DNA of 64,000 nt. Origin: Spirochaetales bacterium (GTDB lineage: Bacteria; Spirochaetota; Spirochaetia; SZUA-6; RPPD01). The position numbers and the translations under genes are program-made. Shown one piece after another: positions 23,335 to 32,172 of the stretch; the stretch's first letter is position 1, and every line of letters begins with the position of its first letter. The notes under the pieces are model-generated. The model saw nothing but the letters and a program-made list of their open reading frames with translations, was not told where the DNA came from and did no database searches. Location of the stretch: assembly GCA_016929065.1 (NCBI GenBank), contig JAFGJO010000061.1, forward strand, positions 1-64,000, written 5' to 3'.

Positions 23335-25266
23335 CTATTCAGGCATCTGGTCCTGAATTTTCTGCTCGGCAAGCCGCTTCTCGCAGCTCTTGAGAATAAG
23401 CCCGAGCATTTCGGGGTATGATACTCCGCTGATCCTGGACATCTTTGCCAGATGCCCGTCCCAGCACCAGCCTGGATTGGGATTTACTTCAAGCAGGCGG
23501 GGAGTTCCGTGTTTGTCAATTCGCCAGTCAAAACGGGCATAATCCCGGCAGTCCAGCCGGCTGAACAGTTTCAGACAACTGGCAACAAGGAAACGTTCGG
23601 TTTCTTCGGGCAGTTCGGCCGGGATGGATTTCAGATTTTTCCAATATGGTGATTGTGGGTCCCATTTAGCTTCGTAACCGCAAATCCTGGGCAGGTCTTC
23701 GGGCAGGTCAGAGTAATCCTCTTCAATAATCGGCAGTATTGTATAGGCATCAGGCATATTTCCAATAATTCCGACACTCAAATCCTTGCCGGTTAAAAAA
23801 TCTTCCACCAGAATATTTGAATCATAGCCGACTTTTTGGCGTACCGCAGTGATGATCTCTTCAAGTTCACGGAAATTATTGCATACATTGTCCTTGGTGA
23901 TGCCAAAACTGGAATCTCCCAGGTTGGGTTTTACAATCACCGGAAATTGAAGGGGGAATTCAATAAACGTAATGTCATCGGGTTTGACAATAAACGCCTG
24001 CGGAACCGGGATATCCAGTTCGATGGCAATACCGCGGACAAGCGATTTGTCATAGCAGAATGCGAGGCACTGCGGATTTCCGCCGGTATAGGGGATTTCA
24101 AGCATTTCAATCAGGGCAGGTACATGCAGTTCCTTGATCGCCTCATTGTTGTATCCTTCGTCACACAGATTAAGAATGAAATCTATCGTACCCTTGTTTT
24201 TTTGAAGATCATTAATCAGTGTTTTATGATTGTTGAGGTATGAAAAGCGGTACTCTTTCAGTGATGACAATGCCTTCTTTAATTCATTTATTGTATGAAA
24301 ATCATCGGTATCGAAGGTATTGTTCGGTTTGATGATATCGGAGACATTCGGGTCTCCCATGAGAACGGCAACATGTTTTTGCTCCTGCTGTTTTGGAATC
24401 CGGGTCCATTCTTTTTCCGCTGTGCCGGTGATGATAATACGCTGCGCCATCATGCCCAAATCCTGGTTCCGCTGGGATTCGGTAATAATTTTGCTGTGTA
24501 CCATTGTGTTTGTAAAGCCGCTTTCGGTGAACAGTCTGAAGAGTGTCTCCTGAGAGTACAGCCGCTCAGCATAGAACTGGTCTGCGATCACCCCTTTTTT
24601 TACATGGGTGATGACTTCCCGGGAAACAAGCCTGTCTTCATCCTGCGACAGGCAGCGTTCGCGGCACACGAAATAATCTTTATCGATCCATTCCCATGAC
24701 CGCGGCTCGAAAGTCTTTCTGACATGATCGCCTTCGGTGACATCGATCAGGAGGGTCCCGCCTGGTTTTAGTACGCGGAATGCCTGGTTCAGCACTGCCA
24801 GGTCATCGTTCTGTGATTCAAAGTAGCCGAAGCTGTTTCCCAGGATAAGAATGACATCAAAGAAGTCAGTCGGATAGGGGAGCCGCCTTGCATCGCCTTC
24901 CTTGAAATTGACGGTTCTGGCTTCGCGGCGTGTCTGGGTTCGCCCCTTGGTTATCAGATAATGCGACCGGTCAATGCCGTACACATTCTTGAACCCGCGG
25001 TCAGACAGTTCAAAGCAGTGTCGGCCCTGCCCGCAGCAGAGATCAAGAATGTACGCGTTATTGTCGCAATTTAAAATTGAGAGGAATTTGTCGATTTCTT
25101 TTTTGGTGATTTCCATGTCACTGACGACATCGCCGTCGGTGCGCAGGTAATTGGCGTTGAATATTTCACGCCACCAGTCTGCTTTGACATAACTTTCAAG
25201 GCTGGATACCGGACCCAAAACCTGGGTGATTTTCTTTTTTTCTTTTTTTCCGGTTTCTTTTTTCAT
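23335..25266 (-). CDS. Methyltransferase fused to a D-Ala-D-Ala ligase-like ATP-grasp
   Basis: A 643-residue fusion. Residues about 75-290 are a class I SAM methyltransferase (Y-I-L-D-L-C-C-G-Q-G-R-H; the D-V-I-L-I-L-G-N-S-F-G-Y-F segment; V-L-K-P-G-G-T-L-L-I-D). Residues about 310-630 are an ATP-grasp ligase of the D-alanine-D-alanine ligase kind (F-P-V-I-V-K-P-N-L-G-D-S-S-F-G-I; Y-A-R-F-D-W-R-I-D; L-L-E-V-N-P-N-P-G-W-C-W-D-G). The pair suggests one step that ligates an amino acid or small acid and one that methylates. No partner gene adjoins, so substrates are unknown. The ATG at 25266 has GGGGGAG before it and is preferred over 25302. Confidence 0.8.
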   Translation of the reverse strand: MKKETGKKEKKKITQVLGPVSSLESYVKADWWREIFNANYLRTDGDVVSDMEITKKEIDKFLSILNCDNNAYILDLCCGQGRHCFELSDRGFKNVYGIDRSHYLITKGRTQTRREARTVNFKEGDARRLPYPTDFFDVILILGNSFGYFESQNDDLAVLNQAFRVLKPGGTLLIDVTEGDHVRKTFEPRSWEWIDKDYFVCRERCLSQDEDRLVSREVITHVKKGVIADQFYAERLYSQETLFRLFTESGFTNTMVHSKIITESQRNQDLGMMAQRIIITGTAEKEWTRIPKQQEQKHVAVLMGDPNVSDIIKPNNTFDTDDFHTINELKKALSSLKEYRFSYLNNHKTLINDLQKNKGTIDFILNLCDEGYNNEAIKELHVPALIEMLEIPYTGGNPQCLAFCYDKSLVRGIAIELDIPVPQAFIVKPDDITFIEFPLQFPVIVKPNLGDSSFGITKDNVCNNFRELEEIITAVRQKVGYDSNILVEDFLTGKDLSVGIIGNMPDAYTILPIIEEDYSDLPEDLPRICGYEAKWDPQSPYWKNLKSIPAELPEETERFLVASCLKLFSRLDCRDYARFDWRIDKHGTPRLLEVNPNPGWCWDGHLAKMSRISGVSYPEMLGLILKSCEKRLAEQKIQDQMPE

Positions 25267-25668
25267 GGCTCCCCCATTTTGGGAAAAATACTCACTACAC
25301 AAATAGTGAACCGATTATAGATCAACAATAGAAAAGGTCAATATATAATATACAAAAAAGAAATATTTATCGGAAAAGAATCGGGAATTTTGTTGTGCTG
25401 ATACGGAACAATTTTAAAACGTGGTTGTGGCCGAATAAAAACGTATCTCCAGTAATCAAAAAACCGGAGTTGATCCGGTCTTTACCGTGTGGTCAACAAA
25501 TCCCTGTCCGGTATCTGGCAGAATATGCAGGGTTCCGTACCTGTTGGCGAAAAAGTGTTGTTTCACCCGCCGGCTGAATATTCCGGAAAGAACCATGGCC
25601 AGAAGGCGGTGGCGTATTCGCAGCACCCCTCTTGCATATCCATCCTGTGAATGATAGATTCCATAATT
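25267..25668. other. 400-base divergent spacer
   Basis: Between two divergent genes. No convincing protein gene, tRNA or other known RNA was found. The stretch 25490-25660 is less AT-rich than a usual promoter region here and ends, on the minus strand, in a good terminator at 25459-25483. This suggests a short minus-strand transcript, either a small RNA or a decayed gene. Confidence 0.4.
25459..25483 (-). terminator. Intrinsic terminator on the minus strand
   Basis: On the minus strand CCGGA-TCAAC-TCCGG is followed by TTTTTT. With flanking A/T pairs the stem reaches ten pairs, one of them G-U. It does not end any annotated gene: aspS points away, and the methyltransferase gene starts downstream of it. 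Confidence 0.65.
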
Positions 25669-27450
25669 ATGGAAACAATGAAGCGTACACACACCTGCGG
25701 CGAGCTGACCGCGGCCCTTAAAGACAGGGAAATTACACTCAATGGATGGGTACACCGTCACCGTGCACAGGGAGGGATCACCTTTATTAATCTGCGTGAC
25801 CGCTACGGGATTACCCAGATTGTTGTGGAATCCGACTCCTCCAAAGAATTACTCGAGACAGCCGACAAGCTGAAGTTTGAATATTGTATTGCAGTCAAGG
25901 GAATTGTCCGTGAGCGTCCAGAGGGGATGAAGAATACCGGGATGAAGACCGGTGACATTGAGGTGAAAGCACTGGAGATTCAGATTCTTTCTACCTGCGA
26001 AATCCTGCCCTTTATGGTCGAAGAAGAATCACAGGCAAAAGAGGATCTGCGGCTGAAATACCGTTACCTGGATTTGCGGTCATTCGGCATGCAGAAGCGG
26101 ATTAAGCTTCGTCATGAAGTGACCTTTGCAGCACGCGAATATCTTATCAATAAGGGATTTTACGAGATAGAAACTCCCACCCTTATCCGCTCAACACCGG
26201 AGGGGGCGCGCGATTTTCTGGTGCCTTCACGTGTGCTTTCGGGGCGGTTCTACGCGCTTCCGCAGTCGCCGCAGCTATACAAACAGATACTGATGGTTTC
26301 CGGTTTTGATAAATATTTCCAGATTGCCCGGTGTTACCGTGACGAAGATGCGCGCGGCGACCGTCAGCCCGAGTTTACCCAGATCGACCTGGAAATGAGT
26401 TTTGTCTCGCGCGATGATGTACTCGCAGTGACCGAAGGCATGATGCAGAACATTTTTAAAAAAGCATCCGGGATCGATTTGTCCATTCCCTTTAAACGGC
26501 TCTCCTATGATGATGCAATGAATACTTACGGCAGCGACAAACCGGATCTGCGGTTTGAGCTTCCGCTTCAGGATTTTGCTTCCTTTGCAAGCAAGGGAGA
26601 TTTTCAGGTCTTTAAAACCGTACTTGAGAATAAAGGTGCGGTAAAAGTACTGGTGGTGCCCGGGTGCAGTGAATACTCCAGAAAACAGATCACTGATCTG
26701 GAGGATGTCGCGAAGACATACGGCGCCAAAGGCCTTGCATGGATGAAAATAACCGGTGATTCGGGTGTTGAGGGCGGCATCGCCAGATTTTTTGAAAGTT
26801 CTGCAAAAGACATAATCACCGCACTTGGCGCAAAACAGGGCGACTTGCTGTTGTTTGTCGCAGACAAGCCGAAAACCGCGTGCACGGCTCTGGGGGCTGT
26901 TCGTTCCCGGCTTGGTACGGATCTTGGATTGCTCAAAGCAGATGATTTTCAGTTTTGCTGGATCATCGATTTTCCGCTTTTTGAATATAATGAGGAAGAA
27001 TCGCATTGGGACCCGGCACACCATCTGTTTTCAATGCCGCAGGAGCAGTTTCTTGAAACACTGGAAAAAGATCCGGGTGTTGTAAAAGGTGATTTATATG
27101 ACCTTGTCTGCAATGGTGTTGAGCTGGCCTCGGGATCAATAAGAATTCATGATCCAAAACTGCAGGAAAGGGTGTTTTCGGTTGTCGGATTCTCAATGGA
27201 AGAGGCGCAGAAAAAATTCGGTTTTCTTTTGGAATCATTCAAATACGGGCCGCCGCCGCACGGCGGAATTGCTCCCGGGCTTGACCGGCTGATCACCCTT
27301 TTGTGCAATCAGGGATCTATCCGTGAGGTCATTGCGTTTCCAAAAAATACCGTTGGAGCTTCGCCCATGGATGACTCCCCGTCCCCGGTTGATACACAGC
27401 AGCTGAAAGACTTGAGCTTGCAGTTAATCGAAACCGAAAAAAAAGAATAG
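25669..27450 (+). CDS. aspS: Aspartyl-tRNA synthetase, bacterial type
   Basis: A 593-residue class II synthetase. Order: OB-fold anticodon domain (G-W-V-H-R-H-R-A-Q-G-G near 25), catalytic core with motif 2 (Y-R-D-E-D-A-R-G-D-R-Q-P-E-F-T-Q near 220), a GAD insertion (about 285-420), and motif 3 (G-I-A-P-G-L-D-R-L near 535). The GAD domain marks the bacterial type. No strong ribosome binding site precedes either ATG (25669 or 25678); the second gives the more typical beginning M-K-R-T-H. Whether it also charges tRNA-Asn cannot be decided here. Confidence 0.93.
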   Translation: METMKRTHTCGELTAALKDREITLNGWVHRHRAQGGITFINLRDRYGITQIVVESDSSKELLETADKLKFEYCIAVKGIVRERPEGMKNTGMKTGDIEVKALEIQILSTCEILPFMVEEESQAKEDLRLKYRYLDLRSFGMQKRIKLRHEVTFAAREYLINKGFYEIETPTLIRSTPEGARDFLVPSRVLSGRFYALPQSPQLYKQILMVSGFDKYFQIARCYRDEDARGDRQPEFTQIDLEMSFVSRDDVLAVTEGMMQNIFKKASGIDLSIPFKRLSYDDAMNTYGSDKPDLRFELPLQDFASFASKGDFQVFKTVLENKGAVKVLVVPGCSEYSRKQITDLEDVAKTYGAKGLAWMKITGDSGVEGGIARFFESSAKDIITALGAKQGDLLLFVADKPKTACTALGAVRSRLGTDLGLLKADDFQFCWIIDFPLFEYNEEESHWDPAHHLFSMPQEQFLETLEKDPGVVKGDLYDLVCNGVELASGSIRIHDPKLQERVFSVVGFSMEEAQKKFGFLLESFKYGPPPHGGIAPGLDRLITLLCNQGSIREVIAFPKNTVGASPMDDSPSPVDTQQLKDLSLQLIETEKKE

Positions 27451-27531
27451 AGCAGAAATCGCCGTGATGTTCCTGGCAGATCAACTCACAGGCAGGAGAG
27501 TTTGAGCCCAAAAACCGGTGGTTGCTTGCAT

Positions 27532-27560
27532 TTGACAACTAAATGATTTGAGAGTATACT
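27532..27560 (+). promoter_or_regulatory. Near-consensus sigma-70 promoter
   Basis: TTGACA at 27532-27537, a 17-base spacer and TATACT at 27555-27560. This is the closest match to consensus in the window. The transcript should start near 27567. A hairpin (GGAAA...CAGG/CCTG...TTTCC, 27568-27598) then sits at its very 5-prime end. The first gene begins 141 bases downstream, which leaves an unusually long leader. Confidence 0.75.
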
Positions 27561-27707
27561 TAAATTTGGAAAGTAGCAGGTAATAATTCCTGATTTCCAT
27601 ATGTGTCAAAAAAATAAGTTTAAATCTCCAAGTCAATTTTAATTCGTGTACATTAGTTGCTCTATGAAATGATGGTTTTTTGTCATTGGAGAGTGGGCAG
27701 GGGATGA

Positions 27708-28082
27708 ATGTCGATACAGAGACAATATCTTCGATGGGTGGTTCCAGCTGCCTCGGGAATGATTTTCCTGATGATAATGGCTTTTGTTGTTGTCATGCTG
27801 GGCATTCCTGCTGCGACGGATGATGCGGTGTTGACCCGTTTTTCATTGGATGCCCCGGACGCTGAATCGGTGGCGCTTGTTGGAGATTTCAATAAATGGG
27901 ATATCAAATCACATTTGATGTATAAGGAAGAAAATATCTGGGTTATCGATGTCCGTTTAAAAAAAGGCACGTACTCATATAAATTTGTGATAGATGGCGA
28001 GAAATGGATCACGGATCCGGCACAGGTCGCAACAGTAGATGATGTATTCGGCGGAAAAAATACCGTTATAGAAATCTATTGA
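27708..28082 (+). CDS. Membrane-anchored CBM48-like glycogen-binding domain protein
   Basis: A 124-residue protein: one N-terminal membrane helix (about 10-32), then a single early-set domain of the CBM48/AMPK-beta type (V-A-L-V-G-D-F-N-K-W-D near 55, W-V-I-D-V-R-L-K-K-G-T-Y-S-Y-K-F near 80, G-E-K-W-I-T-D-P). Such domains bind alpha-glucan in branching enzymes and AMPK. Here there is no enzyme attached. It opens a run of four envelope-type genes. The role is unknown; binding a polysaccharide or a protein partner at the membrane is likely. GGGG lies before its ATG. Confidence 0.75.
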   Translation: MSIQRQYLRWVVPAASGMIFLMIMAFVVVMLGIPAATDDAVLTRFSLDAPDAESVALVGDFNKWDIKSHLMYKEENIWVIDVRLKKGTYSYKFVIDGEKWITDPAQVATVDDVFGGKNTVIEIY

Positions 28083-28113
28083 AATGCGGTGTATACTGTA
28101 ACAGGGGGATACC

Positions 28114-28641
28114 ATGAAGCAGGCTTTTTTTATTGTAGCAAGTGTTTTTTTTATTCTCCTTTTTGTTAATCCGCTGTTTTCTGATGAACACACAGAGCTG
28201 TTTACACAAGCCGTTGCTTCCCGTATGGGAAACGGCTGGCAGGAAGAGTTCAAGAACGAAATTTCTGTGCTGATCAACAATAAAGCAGTATCTGCCTATA
28301 CATTAAAAGTGACCGGTTCGGTTCTCAAAACATTGGATATTCCGGATGACCCTGTTTGGGCGGCTCATCTTGCATTTGATCTGCTTCTGGAAAATGAGGA
28401 TTCGTTCAAAAAGGGGATCAGTATTTCGCAGATCAGGGTGCAATCTGCAGTGATGTGGAAGAAATCAGTCATGGAGAAAAAAACCAGCGCTGCCCCGCCG
28501 GTGAAGAAGGATGTTATTGAAACGATAGTCGACGACAACAAGGTGAAGCTCGACAAAGATGTGAAAATAAAAATAGACAAAGACAAGGTGAAGATAAAGA
28601 TTGATGATAAAGTAAAAGACAAAGAAGACAAAATTAAATAG
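28114..28641 (+). CDS. Exported protein with a Lys/Asp repeat tail
   Basis: A 175-residue protein with a signal peptide (hydrophobic core about 5-20) and a helical middle part. The last 45 residues consist almost only of K, D, V and I in an alternating pattern (K-I-K-I-D-K-D-K-V-K-I-K-I-D). Alternation of charged and beta-branched residues suggests a beta-strand or a charged surface layer. I recognise no family. It lies 31 bases after the CBM48-like gene and has AGGGGG before its ATG. Confidence 0.55.
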   Translation: MKQAFFIVASVFFILLFVNPLFSDEHTELFTQAVASRMGNGWQEEFKNEISVLINNKAVSAYTLKVTGSVLKTLDIPDDPVWAAHLAFDLLLENEDSFKKGISISQIRVQSAVMWKKSVMEKKTSAAPPVKKDVIETIVDDNKVKLDKDVKIKIDKDKVKIKIDDKVKDKEDKIK

Positions 28642-28722
28642 AACACGTGACAATGAAGGGATCTGTCAGGCTTTTTATCCCCGCGTTTGATGATGCCTGA
28701 ACCATGCGGGTTAAATGGTGTA

Positions 28723-29445
28723 ATGAATCAAAAAATACTGCTCTTGATCATTTTTTTATTTACTCTTTCACCCGGCTGCTTTTTTGGCCAGGAGAGTCAA
28801 AAAGTCATTGAGAACTGGTTTTCACAGAATTCCAGATCGTATCTGTATCAGGAGATCAAAAGAGAACTGCAGGAACTGTTCACCCAGGCGGGATTTGCCC
28901 AAATTCCACTGGAACTCCTTACAGAACTCATGGATGAGGGCGCTGCAAAAAATGTTCCGGATGAAGCGATTCTGAGTGCCTTACGGCAAAAAACAATTGA
29001 ATACAAGCGCGTTCAGGAGTTGTTTTCTTCGGCTAAAAACTGTTACCGGTCGATTGCGCCCGGTGGAGCGGAAAATGCCGTGTTTTTAAAGCATTGGTCT
29101 TCTTTTCGGAACAGGGGAATCCCGGAGATTTCTCTGGAAGATTTGCTTGCCTTTTCCTGTTTGCAGAAGCTGGCTAAAGATCGTTTGCTGTCGGTTTTTC
29201 GGGGTATCGCCGGGATTCCGGTACTTTCCCGGTTGTCAGCTGCGGATCAAACACGACTGGGGAAAACCCTGCTTGAAAGCAGTTTGTCTGTTTCAACGTT
29301 CAATTCGCTTGGTTCATTGTATGTGAAGGGGCAATTAAAAAATATTCCAATAAGTGAAATCACTGCTATTATTATTGACGCATTGGAAAGCGGGAAGGGA
29401 TTGATTCGAATTGAACAGGAATTTAATCGGCGGGGGCGCCAATGA
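28723..29445 (+). CDS. Putative lipoprotein of unknown function
   Basis: A 240-residue protein with a lipoprotein signal (hydrophobic stretch then L-S-P-G-C, about residues 16-19). The remainder is mainly helical with no motif I know. A start at 28687 would add twelve residues before the signal and is unlikely. It overlaps the following barrel-like gene by four bases, so they are translated together and may act together at the outer membrane. Confidence 0.6.
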   Translation: MNQKILLLIIFLFTLSPGCFFGQESQKVIENWFSQNSRSYLYQEIKRELQELFTQAGFAQIPLELLTELMDEGAAKNVPDEAILSALRQKTIEYKRVQELFSSAKNCYRSIAPGGAENAVFLKHWSSFRNRGIPEISLEDLLAFSCLQKLAKDRLLSVFRGIAGIPVLSRLSAADQTRLGKTLLESSLSVSTFNSLGSLYVKGQLKNIPISEITAIIIDALESGKGLIRIEQEFNRRGRQ

Positions 29446-30452
29446 GAGGTAAAAACAGAATTCTATTCATGGTGTTTGGATTTTTGGCAGTGTTTGGATT
29501 GCACGGCGAACTGAGTATTGCTGTGGGAAGCGGGGTAACCCTTGTGCCGGAGGAACCCGTTGAAGTATTCCCGGATATCCGCCTTCTGCTTGGAACAGAT
29601 ATTTTCCTTCCGCTTACTGATATATGGAATTTCGGCATGAAGGCTGGGGGTGCCGGATATTTCAAGCCGATAGACCAGTATTCCAGATATTTCTATTCTG
29701 CATCGATGGCTTTCTCGGCACGGGAAGATTTTTTCTTTTTCCGGACTACGCTCTCCGCTGCAGGTGAACAGCAGTACTTTCAGGAATTTCCGGCATTGCC
29801 TGATCTGTTTGACAACAGGGTTTCTGCTGAGGTTACATTTGACATTGGTGATACGACACTTGCATTTATTCCCTCGGTAACTTTTCAAAGAAGGGAACTT
29901 GTCGGCGATCTGTTTTCAGCAGACGGGAAAATCAGGTTTACATTTTTACTGGCGGAAACACTGGTATGCGCAGCGGAGGTGTCAGGGAGCATGAATATAT
30001 ATTCATTCGATGCAACATACTATGCTTTGTCTCCTTCGATAAACCTTTCATGGTATCCTGCGGCACCGCTGGTGATAACCGAATCGGCTGGCGTCTCATT
30101 TGAGGATTCTGATTACACAGAAACAGTGTTGGCCGAGGCAGTCCAGAGGAAAGATTTTACTGCGGTGTTCCTGAACTCGGAGTGTGCGGTTTCATTCACT
30201 GATTCTCTGCTTTTCACCCTGTCTGTGCCGGTGAAAATAAAATTCTTCAGCTATAACGCAATCCAAAACAGCGCATTTATTTCAGAAAATGAATGGATAT
30301 TGTATGCGGGTCTTGAGATGGATTTTGTCGTTATCCCTTATGATCATGGAAAGTGGCTGTTTTCACTCATGGCAGAACAGTTGTTTTCAAACAGTGATTA
30401 TCTGAGCCCCGGAAGTGTCATTTTTTCGGTTTCCTGTCAGTGGAATTATTAA
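29442..30452 (+). CDS. Outer-membrane beta-barrel-like protein
   Basis: A 336-residue protein with a short signal peptide and a body made of many alternating aromatic/hydrophobic strands (for example F-F-F-F-R-T-T-L-S-A-A, T-L-A-F-I-P-S-V-T-F) that ends in an aromatic C-terminal strand (S-V-S-C-Q-W-N-Y). That is the usual signature of an outer-membrane barrel. It is the last gene of the four-gene set and converges on the phosphatase gene, with five bases between them. No family name is justified. Confidence 0.6.
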   Translation: MRGKNRILFMVFGFLAVFGLHGELSIAVGSGVTLVPEEPVEVFPDIRLLLGTDIFLPLTDIWNFGMKAGGAGYFKPIDQYSRYFYSASMAFSAREDFFFFRTTLSAAGEQQYFQEFPALPDLFDNRVSAEVTFDIGDTTLAFIPSVTFQRRELVGDLFSADGKIRFTFLLAETLVCAAEVSGSMNIYSFDATYYALSPSINLSWYPAAPLVITESAGVSFEDSDYTETVLAEAVQRKDFTAVFLNSECAVSFTDSLLFTLSVPVKIKFFSYNAIQNSAFISENEWILYAGLEMDFVVIPYDHGKWLFSLMAEQLFSNSDYLSPGSVIFSVSCQWNY

Positions 30453-30457
30453 TGTAA

Positions 30458-32002
30458 TCACATTTCCTCGACTGCTTCATGTTCCAGAATAAGAAATGCA
30501 ATATCGTCATCGAACTCGGGATTGGGGTGGATTTGCTGTATTTTTCTGTCCACTGCTTCACAGATACCCTCTATGCTTTTATTCCTGTTTTCGGTGAGCA
30601 GTGTGATGAGTGTTTCATCTGAAAATTCTTCTCCGCTCCCCATGCAGTCAAGCAGGCCGTCCGAAAAAAGCATTAACCGGTCTTTCTCATGGAAATCAAA
30701 TTCCACTTCGCTGACATCAATATCCGGAAATACTCCAATCGCGTGGCCCTCTGATTTGAGATGTTGGAATTTCTGCCCTGATTTGAACAGTAAAGGATAT
30801 AAATGCCCGGCACGGGCAATAACGCCCTTTTTCGCCTTGCTGTCTATGGTGCCGTAAACAAGAGTAAAAAAGGGATTATTATTTGCCTCAAAATAAAACC
30901 GTTTGTTCAGTTCTTTTATTACCATGGCGGGGCTTGAAATTGAAGTTGCCGGTTCAGAGGCGAACTTTCTGTTTTTCTGAATCCCGATTTCATGGGATAA
31001 AAAGGAGTGGATGGTGATGGAGAGCACGGCGGCGGAAAATCCATGCCCCATAACATCGAGCAGGTAAAATCCAACCTTTGAATCGCTGATTGGAAATACG
31101 TTAAAAATATCGCCGGAACCGAAAATGCTTGGGTGAAATATCCAGTGAGAAGCAATCCCCTGCAGAGAGTGGCCCTTTTTCGGAAGCAGGTTAATCTGGT
31201 ACTGTTTTGATCGTTCAAGTTCAAACCGGATTGCCTCTTCCTGTTCCTCTTTTTCTTCCAATGTGCGGAATAATGTGATGATGCCGATGGTATTGTTATT
31301 TCTGTTTTTCAGCGGTGACATTGTATACTCAGCGGGGATTTCCTGGTCCCGGGAAAGGATATGAATGTGGTCGGTGATACAGGGGTTCTCTTCAATAATC
31401 ATCTGGGTAAAAGGGAGGGCAACCGGGTCTTTGGTCACCGGGCTAATTGCGGTCAACATTGAATTCAGCGGTTTTCCCGTGCATTCCTGCTTTGGAATGT
31501 TGAACAGACGGGAAGCGGATTGATTCATGTATTTTATGAGCCCCTTTTCATCTGAAATCACAATCGCATGAGGCAGATTTCTGATGATCGTCTCGTCCCA
31601 CTGATGTGCCTTATCCTTTTCATTTTCTTTTTGTGCCTTGAACAGGGCAACCTCAATGGCTGCGCGCAGGGCGCGTTCCTCAAACGGTTTCAGCAGGTAT
31701 CCGTAGGTTTCGGTATGTTTGGCCCGTTGTATCGTTGTTTCATCCGAGTGAGCAGTGAGATAAATTATCGGGATGTTGAAATTATTATGGATTTTCCCGG
31801 CGGTTTCGACTCCGTCGATTTCTCCTTCAAGTCTGATATCCATGAGAATCAGATCGGGATGCTCGGCAACCACTTTTTCAAGGGCTTCACGCCCGGTAGC
31901 AACGACCGGCAGTACCTTGTATCCCATTCGGGTCAATGCTTCAGAGAGTTCGAGGCCGACAATTCCTTCGTCCTCAACGACCATTATTTTTGATGCAGTC
32001 AT
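30458..32002 (-). CDS. Response regulator with PAS and SpoIIE-type phosphatase output
   Basis: A 514-residue protein: receiver domain 1-125 (acceptor aspartate in L-I-L-M-D-I-R-L), PAS domain about 140-260, and a PP2C/SpoIIE phosphatase from about 275. The phosphatase keeps its metal-binding acids: L-L-D-V-M-G-H-G, F-S-D-G-L-L-D and F-D-D-D-I-A-F. Such RsbU/RsbP-like proteins dephosphorylate an anti-anti-sigma factor, turning phosphorylation of the receiver into a switch for a partner sigma factor. The kinase 170 bases upstream on the same strand is the likely donor. No anti-sigma gene is in the window. Confidence 0.85.
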   Translation of the reverse strand: MTASKIMVVEDEGIVGLELSEALTRMGYKVLPVVATGREALEKVVAEHPDLILMDIRLEGEIDGVETAGKIHNNFNIPIIYLTAHSDETTIQRAKHTETYGYLLKPFEERALRAAIEVALFKAQKENEKDKAHQWDETIIRNLPHAIVISDEKGLIKYMNQSASRLFNIPKQECTGKPLNSMLTAISPVTKDPVALPFTQMIIEENPCITDHIHILSRDQEIPAEYTMSPLKNRNNNTIGIITLFRTLEEKEEQEEAIRFELERSKQYQINLLPKKGHSLQGIASHWIFHPSIFGSGDIFNVFPISDSKVGFYLLDVMGHGFSAAVLSITIHSFLSHEIGIQKNRKFASEPATSISSPAMVIKELNKRFYFEANNNPFFTLVYGTIDSKAKKGVIARAGHLYPLLFKSGQKFQHLKSEGHAIGVFPDIDVSEVEFDFHEKDRLMLFSDGLLDCMGSGEEFSDETLITLLTENRNKSIEGICEAVDRKIQQIHPNPEFDDDIAFLILEHEAVEEM

Positions 32003-32172
32003 AGAAACCTCTTCATTCCATAATTATTGCGGCAGTAAAAAAACCGCTTGACATAACTTTTTGATTATACTTTGAAGAGGATGACCTTTTCTTTCAGTGT
32101 ATAATCTTTTTTATTCAAAGTCAATTATTTCTCTTTGCTGAAGCGCAGGCAAATATCTGGTTTTATCCTGCG

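Noticed and set aside
25490-25660. Signal recognition particle RNA or 6S RNA
   Set aside because: The conserved GGAAGGAAGCAGC-type loop is absent, and no overall fold could be verified by eye.
25456-25761. 101-residue minus-strand frame before aspS
   Set aside because: It overlaps the start of aspS, has no ribosome binding site and no recognisable domain. At most a decayed gene.
26275-27024. 249-residue minus-strand frame inside aspS
   Set aside because: It is a shadow of the well-conserved aspS reading frame with no family likeness.
32048-32071. Plus-strand TTGACA and TATACT boxes
   Set aside because: The spacer is only 12 bases, far too short for a sigma-70 promoter, and no plus-strand gene follows.
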